Positions 43,890 through 53,441 of a stretch of DNA of 64,000 nt are shown here, in pieces. Both the position numbers and the translations under genes were made by a program. The stretch's first letter is position 1. Every line of letters starts with the position of its first letter. A model generated the notes under the pieces. That model worked only from the letters and a program-made list of their open reading frames with translations, was not told where the DNA came from and searched no databases. This stretch comes from Afipia sp. (lineage in GTDB: Bacteria; Pseudomonadota; Alphaproteobacteria; Rhizobiales; Xanthobacteraceae): contig JANINQ010000008.1 of assembly GCA_024508675.1 (NCBI GenBank), forward strand, positions 1-64,000. The letters run 5' to 3'.

Positions 43890-44363
43890 ATGTCGAAGGT
43901 GACGCGTGCCACGAAGATGCTGGAGCAGGCCTGCGTCGTATTCACGGTGCATACCTACGACTACGACGGCGATGCTGACCGGATCGGATTGCAGGCCGCG
44001 GAAGCGCTCGGCGAAGAACCGGCGCGCGTTCTCAAATCGCTGATGGCGCTGGTCGACGGCAAGCCGGTCTGCGTGATTGTTCCGTCGGATCGCGAAGTCT
44101 CGATGAAGAAACTTGCGTCGGCTTTCGGCGGAAAATCCGCGCAGATGATGAAGCCGGCCGATGCGGAGCGCCTCTCCGGTTACAAGGTCGGCGGTATCAG
44201 CCCGTTCGGACAATCGAGACCGCCACGCGCCGCCATCGAGGAGCAGGCGACGGTGCACGACCTTGTTTATATCAATGGCGGTCAGCGCGGCTTGCAGGTG
44301 CGGCTGAATCCAGGCGATGCAGCGGGGGTGCTGAACGCGATTGTCGCGCCGCTGGTGGCGTGA
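43890..44363 (+). CDS. ybaK: Cys-tRNA(Pro)/Cys-tRNA(Cys) deacylase YbaK/EbsC
   Basis: 157 residues, single YbaK domain. It has VFTVHTYDYD near the start, LKSLMALVDGKPVCVIVPSDREVSMKKLA and KVGGISPFGQ, and DLVYINGGQRGLQV near the end, matching the YbaK/EbsC editing domain. It hydrolyses Cys-tRNA(Pro) mischarged by prolyl-tRNA synthetase. It follows lysK directly. It converges with the S24 repressor gene, with 9 bases between stops. Confidence 0.93.
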   Translation: MSKVTRATKMLEQACVVFTVHTYDYDGDADRIGLQAAEALGEEPARVLKSLMALVDGKPVCVIVPSDREVSMKKLASAFGGKSAQMMKPADAERLSGYKVGGISPFGQSRPPRAAIEEQATVHDLVYINGGQRGLQVRLNPGDAAGVLNAIVAPLVA

Positions 44364-44372
44364 GGCGAAGCG

Positions 44373-44999
44373 TTACTGACTCGCCCAGACAATCCGCGCG
44401 ATCCATTCGACATTCTTGGCGTCGATCACGCGATCCTTGTGTGCCGGATTGAGCGACTGCAGTTCGATCACCTTTGCGGTGCGCCGCTTCAGTTCCTTGA
44501 CCGTAACCTCGCCGTCCTTGGTCTTGACGACCACGCGATCGCCGCGGCGGATCGGCGAACCCGGCGAGACGATGATGACATCGCCGTCGCGATAGGCAGG
44601 TTTCATCGAGTCGCCCGAAATCTCCAGCGCGTAGGCGTGTTCGTCGTTGACCGAGGGAAGGCCGACTTCGTCCCATCCCTTGCCGACAGGAAAACCGCCA
44701 TCGTCGAAATAGCCGCCTGCGCCGGCCTCGGCGAATCCAAGCAGCGGCACAGCCTGTACCGTGCGCGCGGTGTCCTCGATGAGCTGCACGAAGGTATCGA
44801 CAGTGGTGCCGGTCGCGGCAAGGGCCTTGGCCACCGATTCAGTCGATGGCCAGCGCTCCCGCCCGTCCGGCGTGATGCGCTTCGACTTGTTGAAGGTGGT
44901 GGGATCGAGGCCCGCGCGCTTGGCCAGCGCGGAGGCTGACAAGCCTGCGCGTTCGGCGAGGCGATCGAGCGCATTCCAGATTTGATCGTGGGTCAACAT
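44373..44999 (-). CDS. S24 family (LexA/CI-like) transcriptional repressor with HTH domain
   Basis: 208 residues. The N-terminal HTH region (LSASALAKRAGLDPTTFNKSKR) precedes an S24 autoprotease domain with the nucleophile Ser131 (ISGDSMKP) and the general base Lys168 (VTVKELK), spaced 37 residues apart exactly as in LexA. An Ala-Gly cleavage candidate lies at 92-95 (EAGAGG). It is not near phage genes. Similar proteins act as chromosomal stress repressors that self-cleave, possibly responding to RecA. The 218-base gap upstream contains its promoter and that of the DUF952 gene. Confidence 0.9.
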   Translation of the reverse strand: MLTHDQIWNALDRLAERAGLSASALAKRAGLDPTTFNKSKRITPDGRERWPSTESVAKALAATGTTVDTFVQLIEDTARTVQAVPLLGFAEAGAGGYFDDGGFPVGKGWDEVGLPSVNDEHAYALEISGDSMKPAYRDGDVIIVSPGSPIRRGDRVVVKTKDGEVTVKELKRRTAKVIELQSLNPAHKDRVIDAKNVEWIARIVWASQ

Positions 45000-45217
45000 G
45001 AGGAGGCCGGATGTCTGGCCCAGCCGACCGGACCGGGCAGTGAATTTTATCGGAAGCTAGGAATTATTACCTCGAATCGTGCAACTCTGCAATGCATGGC
45101 AATCCCGTTGACGTCGCCCTTGAAGTGGCCCGACCGCGCCGATACGGTCTGCCGGCCATCCGCCCAAGACCCAAAAAATCATGAACGAATTCAATAGCTA
45201 GCGAGAGCCCGCCAACC

Positions 45218-45562
45218 GTGCCTACCATTTACAAGATTTGCTCGGCCTCGGCTTGGCGCGAGGCTGAACGGCAGGGGGCCTTTCGCGGCAGCGCGGACGA
45301 CAGGCGCGACGGATTCATCCATTTTTCCACGGCGTCGCAGGTTCCGGGCACGGTTGCGAAGCATTTTGCCGGGCAGGCGGGTCTGTTTTTGATCGCAGTG
45401 GATAGCGAGGCGCTGGGCGATGCCTTGAGGTGGGAGCCTTCGCGCGGCGGGGATCTGTTTCCGCATCTTTATGGCGAACTCGATATCGGTGCAGTCCTTG
45501 AAATTCGCGATCTGCGTGTGCGCTCCGATGGGTCGCACGATATTCCGGAGCTGGCCTCGTGA
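45218..45562 (+). CDS. DUF952 domain protein
   Basis: 114 residues, one DUF952 domain with IYKICSASAWREAERQGAF, DGFIHFSTASQVPGTVAKHF and RGGDLFPHLYGEL. It resembles tRNA-type ADP-ribosyl/NTPase-like small folds but no activity is known. Its final bases overlap the GTG start of pyrD (GTGA), so the two genes are translationally coupled, a widely conserved arrangement in this order. Confidence 0.88.
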   Translation: MPTIYKICSASAWREAERQGAFRGSADDRRDGFIHFSTASQVPGTVAKHFAGQAGLFLIAVDSEALGDALRWEPSRGGDLFPHLYGELDIGAVLEIRDLRVRSDGSHDIPELAS

Positions 45563-46653
45563 TCCGCGCTTTTGATTCCCTCACGCTGCCACTGCTGCGC
45601 CGTCTTGATCCGGAAGATGCGCACCGGCTCGCAATTGCTGGATTGCGGTTGTTGCCGCCGGGTAAGCCGCGCGCCAGCGATCCGAAACTGGCGGTGCGCG
45701 CGTTCGGCTTGAACTTCCCCAATCCTGTCGGCATGGCCGCTGGCTTCGACAAGAACGCCGAAGCACCGGACGCGTTGCTGAAACTCGGCTTCGGCTTTGT
45801 CGAGATCGGCTCCGTGACGCCGAAGCCGCAGGAGGGCAATCCGCGTCCGCGCCTGTTTCGCCTCGAACAGGATTCCGGCGTCATCAACCGCATGGGTTTC
45901 AATAACGACGGCGCGGAAGCCGTGCTGCGCCGTCTTGCCGCGCGTGCGCGCCTCGGCGGCATTGTCGGTGTCAATGTCGGCGCCAACAAGGATTCGGCGG
46001 ATCGTACGGCGGATTATGTCCGGCTGATCGAACTGTTCGCGCCGGTTGCAAGCTACTTCACGGTCAATATCTCCTCGCCCAATACACCGGGCCTGCGCAA
46101 TCTGCAGCAGGCGGCGGCGCTGGATGATCTTCTGGCGCGGGTGATCGATGCGCGCGAGCGTGTGCGCAAGAATGCAGGCGACTCGCCGCTGCTGCTCAAG
46201 ATCGCGCCGGACCTGACGCTGCAGGAACTCGACGACGTCGTGCATATCGCGCGCTCGCGCCGGGTCGACGGCATGATCGTCGCCAACACGACGCTGTCGC
46301 GGCCTGCGACGTTGCGGGAAACGGCCAAGGCGAAAGAGCAGGGTGGTTTGTCCGGGCGTCCACTCTTGAGGTTATCCACGCGCATGGTCGCGGAAACTTA
46401 TGTGCGCGCCGAGGGCGCGTTTCCGCTGATCGGTGTCGGCGGCATCGATTCCGGCGGTGCGGCGCTGATGAAAATTCGCGCGGGCGCGACCCTGATCCAG
46501 CTTTATTCGTCGCTGGTCTACAAGGGTCTCGGACTGGTCGAGGACATCAAAGCGGATCTCGTCTCCACGCTGCGGCGGACTGGACGCGACAGCCTCACCG
46601 AAATCGTCGGTGCGGATGCAGCGACGATCACTGCGGAGCCTTGGCCGGAGTAA
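45559..46653 (+). CDS. pyrD: Dihydroorotate dehydrogenase (quinone), class 2
   Basis: 364 residues starting at a GTG that overlaps the upstream stop, which fixes the start. The N-terminal amphipathic helical part anchors it to the membrane near quinone. The catalytic serine is in NISSPNTPGLRNLQ, the class 2 signature; the FMN site has VGMAAGFDKNAE and IGVGGIDSGG. It oxidises dihydroorotate to orotate in pyrimidine synthesis. Its last 26 bases overlap the convergent MATE gene. Confidence 0.96.
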   Translation: MIRAFDSLTLPLLRRLDPEDAHRLAIAGLRLLPPGKPRASDPKLAVRAFGLNFPNPVGMAAGFDKNAEAPDALLKLGFGFVEIGSVTPKPQEGNPRPRLFRLEQDSGVINRMGFNNDGAEAVLRRLAARARLGGIVGVNVGANKDSADRTADYVRLIELFAPVASYFTVNISSPNTPGLRNLQQAAALDDLLARVIDARERVRKNAGDSPLLLKIAPDLTLQELDDVVHIARSRRVDGMIVANTTLSRPATLRETAKAKEQGGLSGRPLLRLSTRMVAETYVRAEGAFPLIGVGGIDSGGAALMKIRAGATLIQLYSSLVYKGLGLVEDIKADLVSTLRRTGRDSLTEIVGADAATITAEPWPE

Positions 46654-47980
46654 GCTGCGGCGCGGTGTCTGCAAACGTCGTTTGCGCCAGCGATGGATAG
46701 CGCCAGGCCTGCAGCAGGCCCCGCGCCACGAAGAAGATCAGAAGCGCGCCCCATAGCCCGCTGTTACCGAACGGCTGCAACAGCCACCACGCCGCGAGAT
46801 AGATCGCGAACGACGCCACCATCAGGTTGCGCATATCCCGCGCCCAGGTCGCGCCGATATAGATGCCGTCAAAACTGTAGGCCATCACGCCGCAGACCGG
46901 CGCCAGCGCGGCAAGCCACATGAAGGTACGTGCGGCGGCGCGCACCTCGGGATTCGTGGTGATGGCATCGATCAACGGCGCGCCTGCGATAGCAAAGATC
47001 AGCGTCACCGTTGCGCCGAATACAAAACCCCAGATGGTGACGAGTTTGACGGCCTGCGCGAAACCGTGCCGGTCGCGCGCCCCGACGCTGCGTCCGCACA
47101 ATTGCTCGGCGGCATTCGCGAGGCCGTCGAGAAAAAATGAGCCGATCAGGATGAAATTATTCAGCACCGCATTGGCGGCAAGCACGTTGTCTCCGGCGCG
47201 CGCACCCTGCGCGGTGAAGAACAGAAACGCCGCGATCAGCGCCGCGGTGCGGATCATGATGTCGCGGTTGATCGCCAGCATATGCAGAAGCTTGGTGCGG
47301 TCCAGAAGCACATCGCGCGGAACATTGAGGTGCCCCCCAAGGCTGCGCCATGCCACTGCAGTGCCTGCAAGAAGTCCGATGCCTTCCGCAAAGACGGCAG
47401 CGATTGCGGCGCCCGCGATACCCATCCCAAGGCCGAGCACCAGCCAAGCCGTCAGCGCCATGTTCACGACGTTGATGATGACCTGAAGCGCCAGCGCCGT
47501 TCCTGTGCGTGCCTGCCCCACCAGCCAGCCGAGCAGCACATAATTCGCCAGCACGAAAGGGGCGGACCACAGCCGGATCGCGAAATACTGCCGGGCCGCG
47601 CCGGTGACAGCGTCGCTGCCGCTCATCAGGCTAAAGATCAAGGCGGAGAGCGGGGCGTGCAAAGCGATCAGCAGGATGCCGACAAGAGCTGCGATCAGCA
47701 GCGCGCGTGCAAGGACGGCGCGAATCTCCAGCTGGTCATCACCGCCGACCGCCTGCGCGGTGAAGGCAACGGTTCCCATGCGCAGGAAACCGAACAGCCA
47801 GAACATGCAATCGAAGACGATGGAGGCGATGGCGACGCCGCCAAGGAGATAGGGCTCGCCCAGACGGCCCACGGCTGCGGTCGCGACGACGCCGAGAAAC
47901 GGCGTCGTCAGATTGGCCAGCATCGCCGGAGCAGCGATGGCGAAAACGCGTCCGCTGGTGACCTGAAACGATGCGCTCAA
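46628..47980 (-). CDS. MATE family efflux transporter, DinF type
   Basis: 450 residues, twelve transmembrane helices of the DinF-like MATE subgroup: AIAAPAMLANLTTPFLGVVATAAVGRLG at the start and DGLANAAEQLCGRSVGARD in the second half. The start codon is TTG, immediately next to the TGA of the upstream gene, so translation is probably coupled. The 3' end overlaps pyrD by 26 bases on the opposite strand. A separate NorM-like MATE is at 23988-25415. Substrate is unknown. Confidence 0.9.
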   Translation of the reverse strand: MSASFQVTSGRVFAIAAPAMLANLTTPFLGVVATAAVGRLGEPYLLGGVAIASIVFDCMFWLFGFLRMGTVAFTAQAVGGDDQLEIRAVLARALLIAALVGILLIALHAPLSALIFSLMSGSDAVTGAARQYFAIRLWSAPFVLANYVLLGWLVGQARTGTALALQVIINVVNMALTAWLVLGLGMGIAGAAIAAVFAEGIGLLAGTAVAWRSLGGHLNVPRDVLLDRTKLLHMLAINRDIMIRTAALIAAFLFFTAQGARAGDNVLAANAVLNNFILIGSFFLDGLANAAEQLCGRSVGARDRHGFAQAVKLVTIWGFVFGATVTLIFAIAGAPLIDAITTNPEVRAAARTFMWLAALAPVCGVMAYSFDGIYIGATWARDMRNLMVASFAIYLAAWWLLQPFGNSGLWGALLIFFVARGLLQAWRYPSLAQTTFADTAPQLTPAKAPQ

Positions 47981-48289
47981 TCAGCGCGGCCGCTGGGTGC
48001 TGAACAGCCGCATGACGAACCAGATCGGGATCACGATCACCGCGCCGAGCAGGAAGTAGCGCCACACGCCGTTGATGAAATCGAATCCGAGATTCCAGAT
48101 CCAGTCGATCAGGCGGCGGATGCTGTAGATGATATTCCACGGATCGAAGCCGATCGCAGCGAGCACGACGCCGACCAGCAGTGACAGCAGCACCAACCGC
48201 ATCAACACCGAAAGTGGCGAACCGCCCAGGAAGCGCGACAGGGCGTCGTCGTTTCTGGCTGGCAATTCTTTCACATCGTCCGGCATCAT
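47981..48289 (-). CDS. Small membrane protein (DUF6460-like)
   Basis: 102 residues with two transmembrane segments (about 28-48 and 78-95), and SPLSVLMRLVLLSLLVGVVLAAIGFDPWNIIYSIRRL, which I associate with the DUF6460 family; that assignment is from memory of the family pattern. Function is unknown. It abuts the DinF-type gene with no gap, so the two are an operon. Confidence 0.75.
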   Translation of the reverse strand: MMPDDVKELPARNDDALSRFLGGSPLSVLMRLVLLSLLVGVVLAAIGFDPWNIIYSIRRLIDWIWNLGFDFINGVWRYFLLGAVIVIPIWFVMRLFSTQRPR

Positions 48290-48353
48290 GGTCTCCCAGG
48301 GTAAGTGCGTGGCCGCACAATAGCACGCCAGATGGGGGACTGTCTTGCCGCCG

Positions 48354-50030
48354 TCAATGGTTGTCAGCGGCTGCCGGAGAGAGAATCTTACTCTCGGAGA
48401 TTAACATCCGTTCAAGTGTTTCCAGCCGGTCGGCGTCGCGCGGCGGTTTGTCCCAGCGCAGGCGGCTGATGCGGGGAAAGCGCATGGCGACGCCGGATTT
48501 GTGACGCGCCGAGCGTGCCAGTCCTTCGAAAGCCACCTCGAACACCAGCCCCTGGTCTGGCTCATGCACCACATGACGCACCGGGCCGAATTTCTCTGTG
48601 GTGTGACGGCGGACGAAGCGGTCGATTTGAACGAGCTCCTCGTCGGTAAACCCGAAATAGGCCTTGCCGACCGGCACGAGCTGATCCGTGCCATCGATCC
48701 TGGTCCAGACGCCGAACGTGTAGTCGGAGTAATACGACGAGCGTTTGCCATGGCCGCGCTGGGCGTACATCAGAACCGCATCGATGATGTGAGGATCGCG
48801 CTTCCACTTCCACCACTGGCCTTTCGGGCGTCCGGGCAGATACGGGGCATCACGACGCTTGAGCATCACGCCCTCGACGGCGTCCGAGTCATCTCCGGCT
48901 CCTGCGCTCGCCGGATCGGCGCGTGCGGCGGCGAGAGAGTCCCAGCTTGTGAAGGGCACCTGCGGCGAGAGGTCGATGCGCGGATCGGCCAATTCCGCGA
49001 CAAAGACTTCGAGCTTTTCGCGGCGCTCGCTGAACGTCAGCATACGCAGGTCGTTCTCGCCGTCATTGAGCAGATCATAGGCGCGCAGATGGATCGGATA
49101 ATCCTTCATCAGCTTCGGTGTGACCGATTTGCGGTTGAGGCGCTGCTGCAAGACGTTGAATGTCTGCACCCGGCCCTCGCGCAGCACCAGCAGTTCGCCG
49201 TCGAGCGCGCCGGGAAGTTTCAGGCAAGGCACCAGATCGGGGAAGCCTTTGGTGATGTCCTCGCCCGTGCGTGAATAGAGCCGCGTCACGATGTTGCCGC
49301 GCTCATCGACGCCACTCACGGCCTGCACGCGAATGCCATCCCATTTCCATTCGGCAGTGAAGTCATCCGGCGCGAGATTGGCGAAATCGGTATCCTCGAT
49401 GGCATGTGCCAGCATGACGGGGCGGAATGGCGCGGGATCGCGATTAACCGGTTTCTCAGTGCGGCCTTCGAGCCAGGCGAAAAGATCAAGATAGGGCGGT
49501 GCCAGTCCTGGCCAGATCAATTCGACGTCGTGCGCATCCCTGTCGCCAAGCGCAGCCGCAGCGGTTTTCGCCAGCCGCGCGGAGACGCCGATGCGCAGGC
49601 CGCCTGTCACCAGCTTCAAAAGCGCCCAGCGTCCGGTCTCGTCGAGTTCGTCCAGCCATCGCACCAGTTGCGCAGGAATCTCCGTCTTGCCGAGTGTGTT
49701 GAAGGTGGTGACCACCTCCGTCAGTGTCGGCGGAGGCGGCGAGTTGGTCGCGCGCCGGTCAGCGGGCCACATCAGCGCGACGGTTTCCGACAGATCGCCG
49801 ACATAGTCATAGGACATTGCAAACAGCGCCGGATCGGTCCGCGCCGTGATCAGATCGCGGATGAGGCCAGCCTTGGCGTGACGGAACGATAGTGCGCCGG
49901 TGAGTGCGGCCAGTGCCCAGCCGCGGTCGGGGTCCGGCACTTCACGAAAGTAGTTTGTGATCAGCCGCAGCTTGTTGTTGCGGCCGGGTTCATAGGCAAG
50001 GCGATCGAGCAGATGCGCGAAGCGGTTCAT
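48354..50030 (-). CDS. ATP-dependent DNA ligase (cisplatin-resistance / repair type)
   Basis: 558 residues. An N-terminal helical domain (about 1-190) with KLRLITNYFREVPDPDRGWALAAL is followed by the nucleotidyltransferase core with the adenylated Lys in AEWKWDGIRVQ, the motif III stretch LDGELLVL and motif V WWKWKRDP, and the C-terminal OB fold. It is the ligase of the multi-gene ligase/exonuclease/helicase/phosphoesterase repair set. The exonuclease gene lies just upstream and overlaps it by 4 bases; the helicase and phosphoesterase are 3.5 kb away on the other strand. Confidence 0.93.
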   Translation of the reverse strand: MNRFAHLLDRLAYEPGRNNKLRLITNYFREVPDPDRGWALAALTGALSFRHAKAGLIRDLITARTDPALFAMSYDYVGDLSETVALMWPADRRATNSPPPPTLTEVVTTFNTLGKTEIPAQLVRWLDELDETGRWALLKLVTGGLRIGVSARLAKTAAAALGDRDAHDVELIWPGLAPPYLDLFAWLEGRTEKPVNRDPAPFRPVMLAHAIEDTDFANLAPDDFTAEWKWDGIRVQAVSGVDERGNIVTRLYSRTGEDITKGFPDLVPCLKLPGALDGELLVLREGRVQTFNVLQQRLNRKSVTPKLMKDYPIHLRAYDLLNDGENDLRMLTFSERREKLEVFVAELADPRIDLSPQVPFTSWDSLAAARADPASAGAGDDSDAVEGVMLKRRDAPYLPGRPKGQWWKWKRDPHIIDAVLMYAQRGHGKRSSYYSDYTFGVWTRIDGTDQLVPVGKAYFGFTDEELVQIDRFVRRHTTEKFGPVRHVVHEPDQGLVFEVAFEGLARSARHKSGVAMRFPRISRLRWDKPPRDADRLETLERMLISESKILSPAAADNH

Positions 50031-51058
50031 GATGTCGCCTCGTCAGGCGCTGCACCTTCGTCCTCGTCGCCGTAACCGACCAGAGCAAGCGGCCGTGCTT
50101 TCAGTCCCTTCGACTGGCACCAATGCACCAGTGCATCTTCCTGCCCATGGGTGACCCAGATTTCGCCCGCGCCGGTGGCATTGATGGTCGCGCAGAGGCC
50201 GTCCCAATCGGCGTGATCGGAAATCACCAGCGGCAGTTCGATGCCTTTCTGTCGCGCCCGGGCGCGCACGCGCATCCAGCCCGACGCGAACGCGGCGACG
50301 GGATCGGGAAAGCGCCGCGTCCAGATGTTGGTGATGGCGGAGGGCGGCGCGAGCGTGATGGTACCGGCGAGATCGGCCTTCTTCGTGTCCTTCGCCAGCC
50401 GCAGATCGCCAAGATCGATGCCTCGGCTTTCATAGTAGCGCGTGATCTTCTCCATCGCGCCGTGCAGATAGATCGGCGCGTCGTAACCGGCTGCGCGGAT
50501 CAGCGCGATCATGCGCTGCGCCTTGCCGAGCGAATAGGCGCCGACCAGATGCGCGCGCTCGGGAAATAGCGCCACCGATGCCAGCAGCTTTTCGATTTCG
50601 CCGATGGGATCGCTGTGGCGGAACACCGGCAGACCGAATGTCGCTTCCGTGATGAACACGTCGCAGGGCACGATCTCGAACGGTGTGCAGGTCGGATCGG
50701 CCGTATCCTTGTAGTCCCCCGAGGCGACGATCTTTGTCTTGCCATGGGTCACCGCGATCTGCGCCGATCCCAGCACATGACCTGCCGGATGAAACGTGAC
50801 GCTGACGCTCCCCAGTCTGACCGTTTCGCCATAGGCAATGGCTTGCGTGCTGCCGGCGAAATTGTCGCCATAGCGCAGCCGCATCATGTCGAGGGTTTCC
50901 TGCGTGGCCAGTACCGCGCCGTGGCCGGGGCGCGCGTGATCGGAATGGCCATGAGTGATCAGCGCCCGTTCCACCGGCCGCACCGGGTCGATATGAAAGC
51001 CGCCGGGCTTGCAGCACAGGCCGGCGGCGATAGGCATCAGGATGTCTTGCGGACGCAT
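50027..51058 (-). CDS. Ligase-associated DNA damage response exonuclease (metallo-beta-lactamase/beta-CASP)
   Basis: 343 residues from the ATG at 51058 (MRPQDILMPIAAGLCCKPGG). The metallo-beta-lactamase motif THGHSDHARPGH supplies the zinc ligands, with a second His/Asp set in GHVLGSAQ and SGDYKD and the beta-CASP region with ISDHADWDGL. The family processes nucleic-acid ends and is known from the same ligase-associated repair set. It overlaps the ligase start by 4 bases (ATGA type), so the two proteins are coupled. Confidence 0.92.
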   Translation of the reverse strand: MRPQDILMPIAAGLCCKPGGFHIDPVRPVERALITHGHSDHARPGHGAVLATQETLDMMRLRYGDNFAGSTQAIAYGETVRLGSVSVTFHPAGHVLGSAQIAVTHGKTKIVASGDYKDTADPTCTPFEIVPCDVFITEATFGLPVFRHSDPIGEIEKLLASVALFPERAHLVGAYSLGKAQRMIALIRAAGYDAPIYLHGAMEKITRYYESRGIDLGDLRLAKDTKKADLAGTITLAPPSAITNIWTRRFPDPVAAFASGWMRVRARARQKGIELPLVISDHADWDGLCATINATGAGEIWVTHGQEDALVHWCQSKGLKARPLALVGYGDEDEGAAPDEATS

Positions 51059-51139
51059 GTGCGCTATATAGTCGCTTCGTGAGACTGTTGGAGTCTGGTA
51101 AATCCCCGACAATCCATTGCCGAGGTTTATTTCAAGTCC

Positions 51140-52066
51140 ATGCCTGCCGCGTTGTTCCTGTCATCCGGAAACCTGATCGCCGACCGGCGCTATGATTTCG
51201 GTCGTGATCTGCAGTTGCGGGGCGACCTTGCCGCCGCCGCCGACCTGATGGCGCAGGCAGTCGAACTCGAGCCCGGTTTCGCCTCGGCATGGTTCGCGCT
51301 TGGCGACCTGCGCGAACAACTCGGCCAGCGCGACGACGCGATTGCCGCGTTTCTTCGCGCGCGGGACTGCGATGCGGAAGATCGCCATGGCGCCAAGGTG
51401 CGGCTGATGCGTCTCGGCGCCGAAGACCTCTCCACCATGCCGCCGGGTTATGTGCGTGCGCTGTTCGATCAATATGCGCCGCGGTTCGACAAGGTGCTGG
51501 TCAACGATCTAGATTATCGCGGACCCGAGGTTCTCCTGAAGGCTGTGCTGGCAGCACGTCATGCGGCCAAGCTGCCTTCGCTTTTCAAGCGTGCGATCGA
51601 TCTGGGCTGCGGCACCGGGCTCGTGGCGCGCGAGTTTGCTTCGCTGGTGAATGAATTTGTCGGTATCGACCTGTCATCCGGGATGATCGAGCGTGCCCGC
51701 GCCGCCGGACTTTATGTACGTCTTGACGTCACGGACATGCAGCAGGGGCTGTCCGCCGAATCCGATGCCAGCGCAGATCTGATCGTTGCCGCCGATGCCT
51801 TCGTCTATGTGCCCGAGCTGGATGCGCTGCTGCGCGAGGCAGCGCGCGTGCTGCAGCCGCAGGGCCTGCTGGCATTCACGGTCGAAACGCATGGCGGCGA
51901 TGGCGTGATTCTCGGCGAAGGGCTGCGTTATGCCCACGGCGAGGCCTATCTGCGCCGTGCTCTGGCGGATGCCGGCCTGAATTCTTCGGCGATCACCGCC
52001 GTCTCGACCCGCATCGAGGCGGGCGAGGATGTTCCTGGCCTCGTGGTGACTGCGAGCAGGGCATAA
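51140..52066 (+). CDS. TPR-repeat SAM-dependent methyltransferase
   Basis: 308 residues. Two TPR-like helical repeats (about 25-90, GDLAAAADLMAQAVELEPGFASAWFALGDL) precede a class I methyltransferase with motif I DLGCGTGLVA at about 155-164, EFVGIDLSSGMIERAR and VVAADAFVYVPEL. The substrate is unknown. It is divergent from the exonuclease, which is why the repair set looks broken. Possibly a protein or small-molecule methyltransferase; not a known part of the repair system. Confidence 0.85.
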   Translation: MPAALFLSSGNLIADRRYDFGRDLQLRGDLAAAADLMAQAVELEPGFASAWFALGDLREQLGQRDDAIAAFLRARDCDAEDRHGAKVRLMRLGAEDLSTMPPGYVRALFDQYAPRFDKVLVNDLDYRGPEVLLKAVLAARHAAKLPSLFKRAIDLGCGTGLVAREFASLVNEFVGIDLSSGMIERARAAGLYVRLDVTDMQQGLSAESDASADLIVAADAFVYVPELDALLREAARVLQPQGLLAFTVETHGGDGVILGEGLRYAHGEAYLRRALADAGLNSSAITAVSTRIEAGEDVPGLVVTASRA

Positions 52067-52223
52067 GCCGCATCCAGAGGTGCGGCGTCTGCGCAGCGAC
52101 AAAACGCAAGACAGGGGCCTGAGGCCTGCCAGCATCCGGTTCTGGCCATGATCCGGCGTGTCGCCGTTTTCGGCCGAAAGACCCTCTGAAGGCCTTCGGA
52201 ATAATTCGGGAGACAACAAGAAA

Positions 52224-53435
52224 ATGAAAACGACATCGTTTGCTGTTGGCGCGGCGTTCGCAGCGGCCGTTCTGATGAGTGCATCCGGCGCGCAGGCGCA
52301 GAAGAAATACGATCCGGGCGCGAGCGATACCGAAATCAAGCTGGGCCAGACGGTGCCGCATTCAGGGCCGGGCTCGCTCTATGGTGTGCTGGGCCGCGTC
52401 GCCGTTGCCTATTTCGAGATGATCAACGAGAAGGGCGGCATCAACGGGCGCAAGATCAAGATGCTGTCGCTGGACGATTCCTATTCGGCGCCGAAGACCG
52501 TGGAAGCGACGCGTCGGCTGGTGGAACAGGAAGAAGTGCTGGCGCTGTTCGGCTCGCTCGGCACTGCGCCGCAGACCGCCGTGCATAAGTACCTCAATGC
52601 CAAGGGCGTGCCGCAGCTTCTGCTGAACACCGGCGCGTCCAAGTGGAACGATCCGAAGAACTACAAGTGGACCATGGCGGGCCTGCCGCTCTATCCGACC
52701 GAGGCGCGTATTCTCGCCAAACACGTGATCAGTGTGAAACCGAATGCCAAGGTTGCGATTCTTTATCAGAATGATGATTTCGGCCGCGACTTCCTCGGCC
52801 CGTTCAAGGAAGTGCTGGCGCAGGCCGGCGGCAAGGCCACGGTTGTTGCCGAAGCCACTTACGATCTCACCGATCCGACCATCGATTCGCAGCTCATCAA
52901 CCTGTCGAAGTCGGGCGCGGATGTGTTCTTCAACATCACCACAGGCAAGGCGACTTCGCAGTCGGTGCGCAAGGTTGTCGAGCTTGGCTGGAAGCCGCTG
53001 CATCTGCTGACCGCTGGTTCGACCGGGCGTTCGATCCTGAATGCCGCAGGCCTCGACAACGCCACGGGCATCGTGGCGATGCGCTATGCCAAGGAAGTCG
53101 GCGTGCCGCGCTGGGAGAAGGACCCGGACGTGATGGGCTTCGAGGAACTGCGCAAGAAGTATCTGCCGAATGTCGATCCCGACAACACCATTGCCTATGC
53201 GGGGTATGGGCAGGCGGTGACCATGGCGGAAATCCTGCGCCGCTGCGGCGACGATCTGACTCGCGCCAATGTGCTGAAGCAGGCGCAATCGCTGGCGGGC
53301 TTCCATTCGCCCTACATGCTGGACGGCATTTCCTACAGCTTCACGCCGGACAACTATACGCCGATGAAGACGCTGCATATTGCAACCTTCAACGGCAAGG
53401 ATTGGGATATTTCTGACAAGCCGGTTACCGAATAA
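52224..53435 (+). CDS. ABC transporter substrate-binding protein (branched-chain amino acid/HAAT family)
   Basis: 403 residues from the ATG at 52224 (MKTTSFAVGAAF), with cgggaga upstream. A signal peptide (about 1-24, AQA) leads to a type I periplasmic-binding fold: IKLGQTVPHSGPGSLYGVLGRVAVAYFEMINEKGGINGRKI and AILYQNDDFGRDFLGPFKEVL. Members bind branched-chain amino acids, amides or aromatic acids. No permease or ATPase gene is adjacent, so it is an orphan or uses a system elsewhere. A 12-base hairpin follows the stop. Confidence 0.88.
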   Translation: MKTTSFAVGAAFAAAVLMSASGAQAQKKYDPGASDTEIKLGQTVPHSGPGSLYGVLGRVAVAYFEMINEKGGINGRKIKMLSLDDSYSAPKTVEATRRLVEQEEVLALFGSLGTAPQTAVHKYLNAKGVPQLLLNTGASKWNDPKNYKWTMAGLPLYPTEARILAKHVISVKPNAKVAILYQNDDFGRDFLGPFKEVLAQAGGKATVVAEATYDLTDPTIDSQLINLSKSGADVFFNITTGKATSQSVRKVVELGWKPLHLLTAGSTGRSILNAAGLDNATGIVAMRYAKEVGVPRWEKDPDVMGFEELRKKYLPNVDPDNTIAYAGYGQAVTMAEILRRCGDDLTRANVLKQAQSLAGFHSPYMLDGISYSFTPDNYTPMKTLHIATFNGKDWDISDKPVTE

Positions 53436-53441
53436 GACTTT

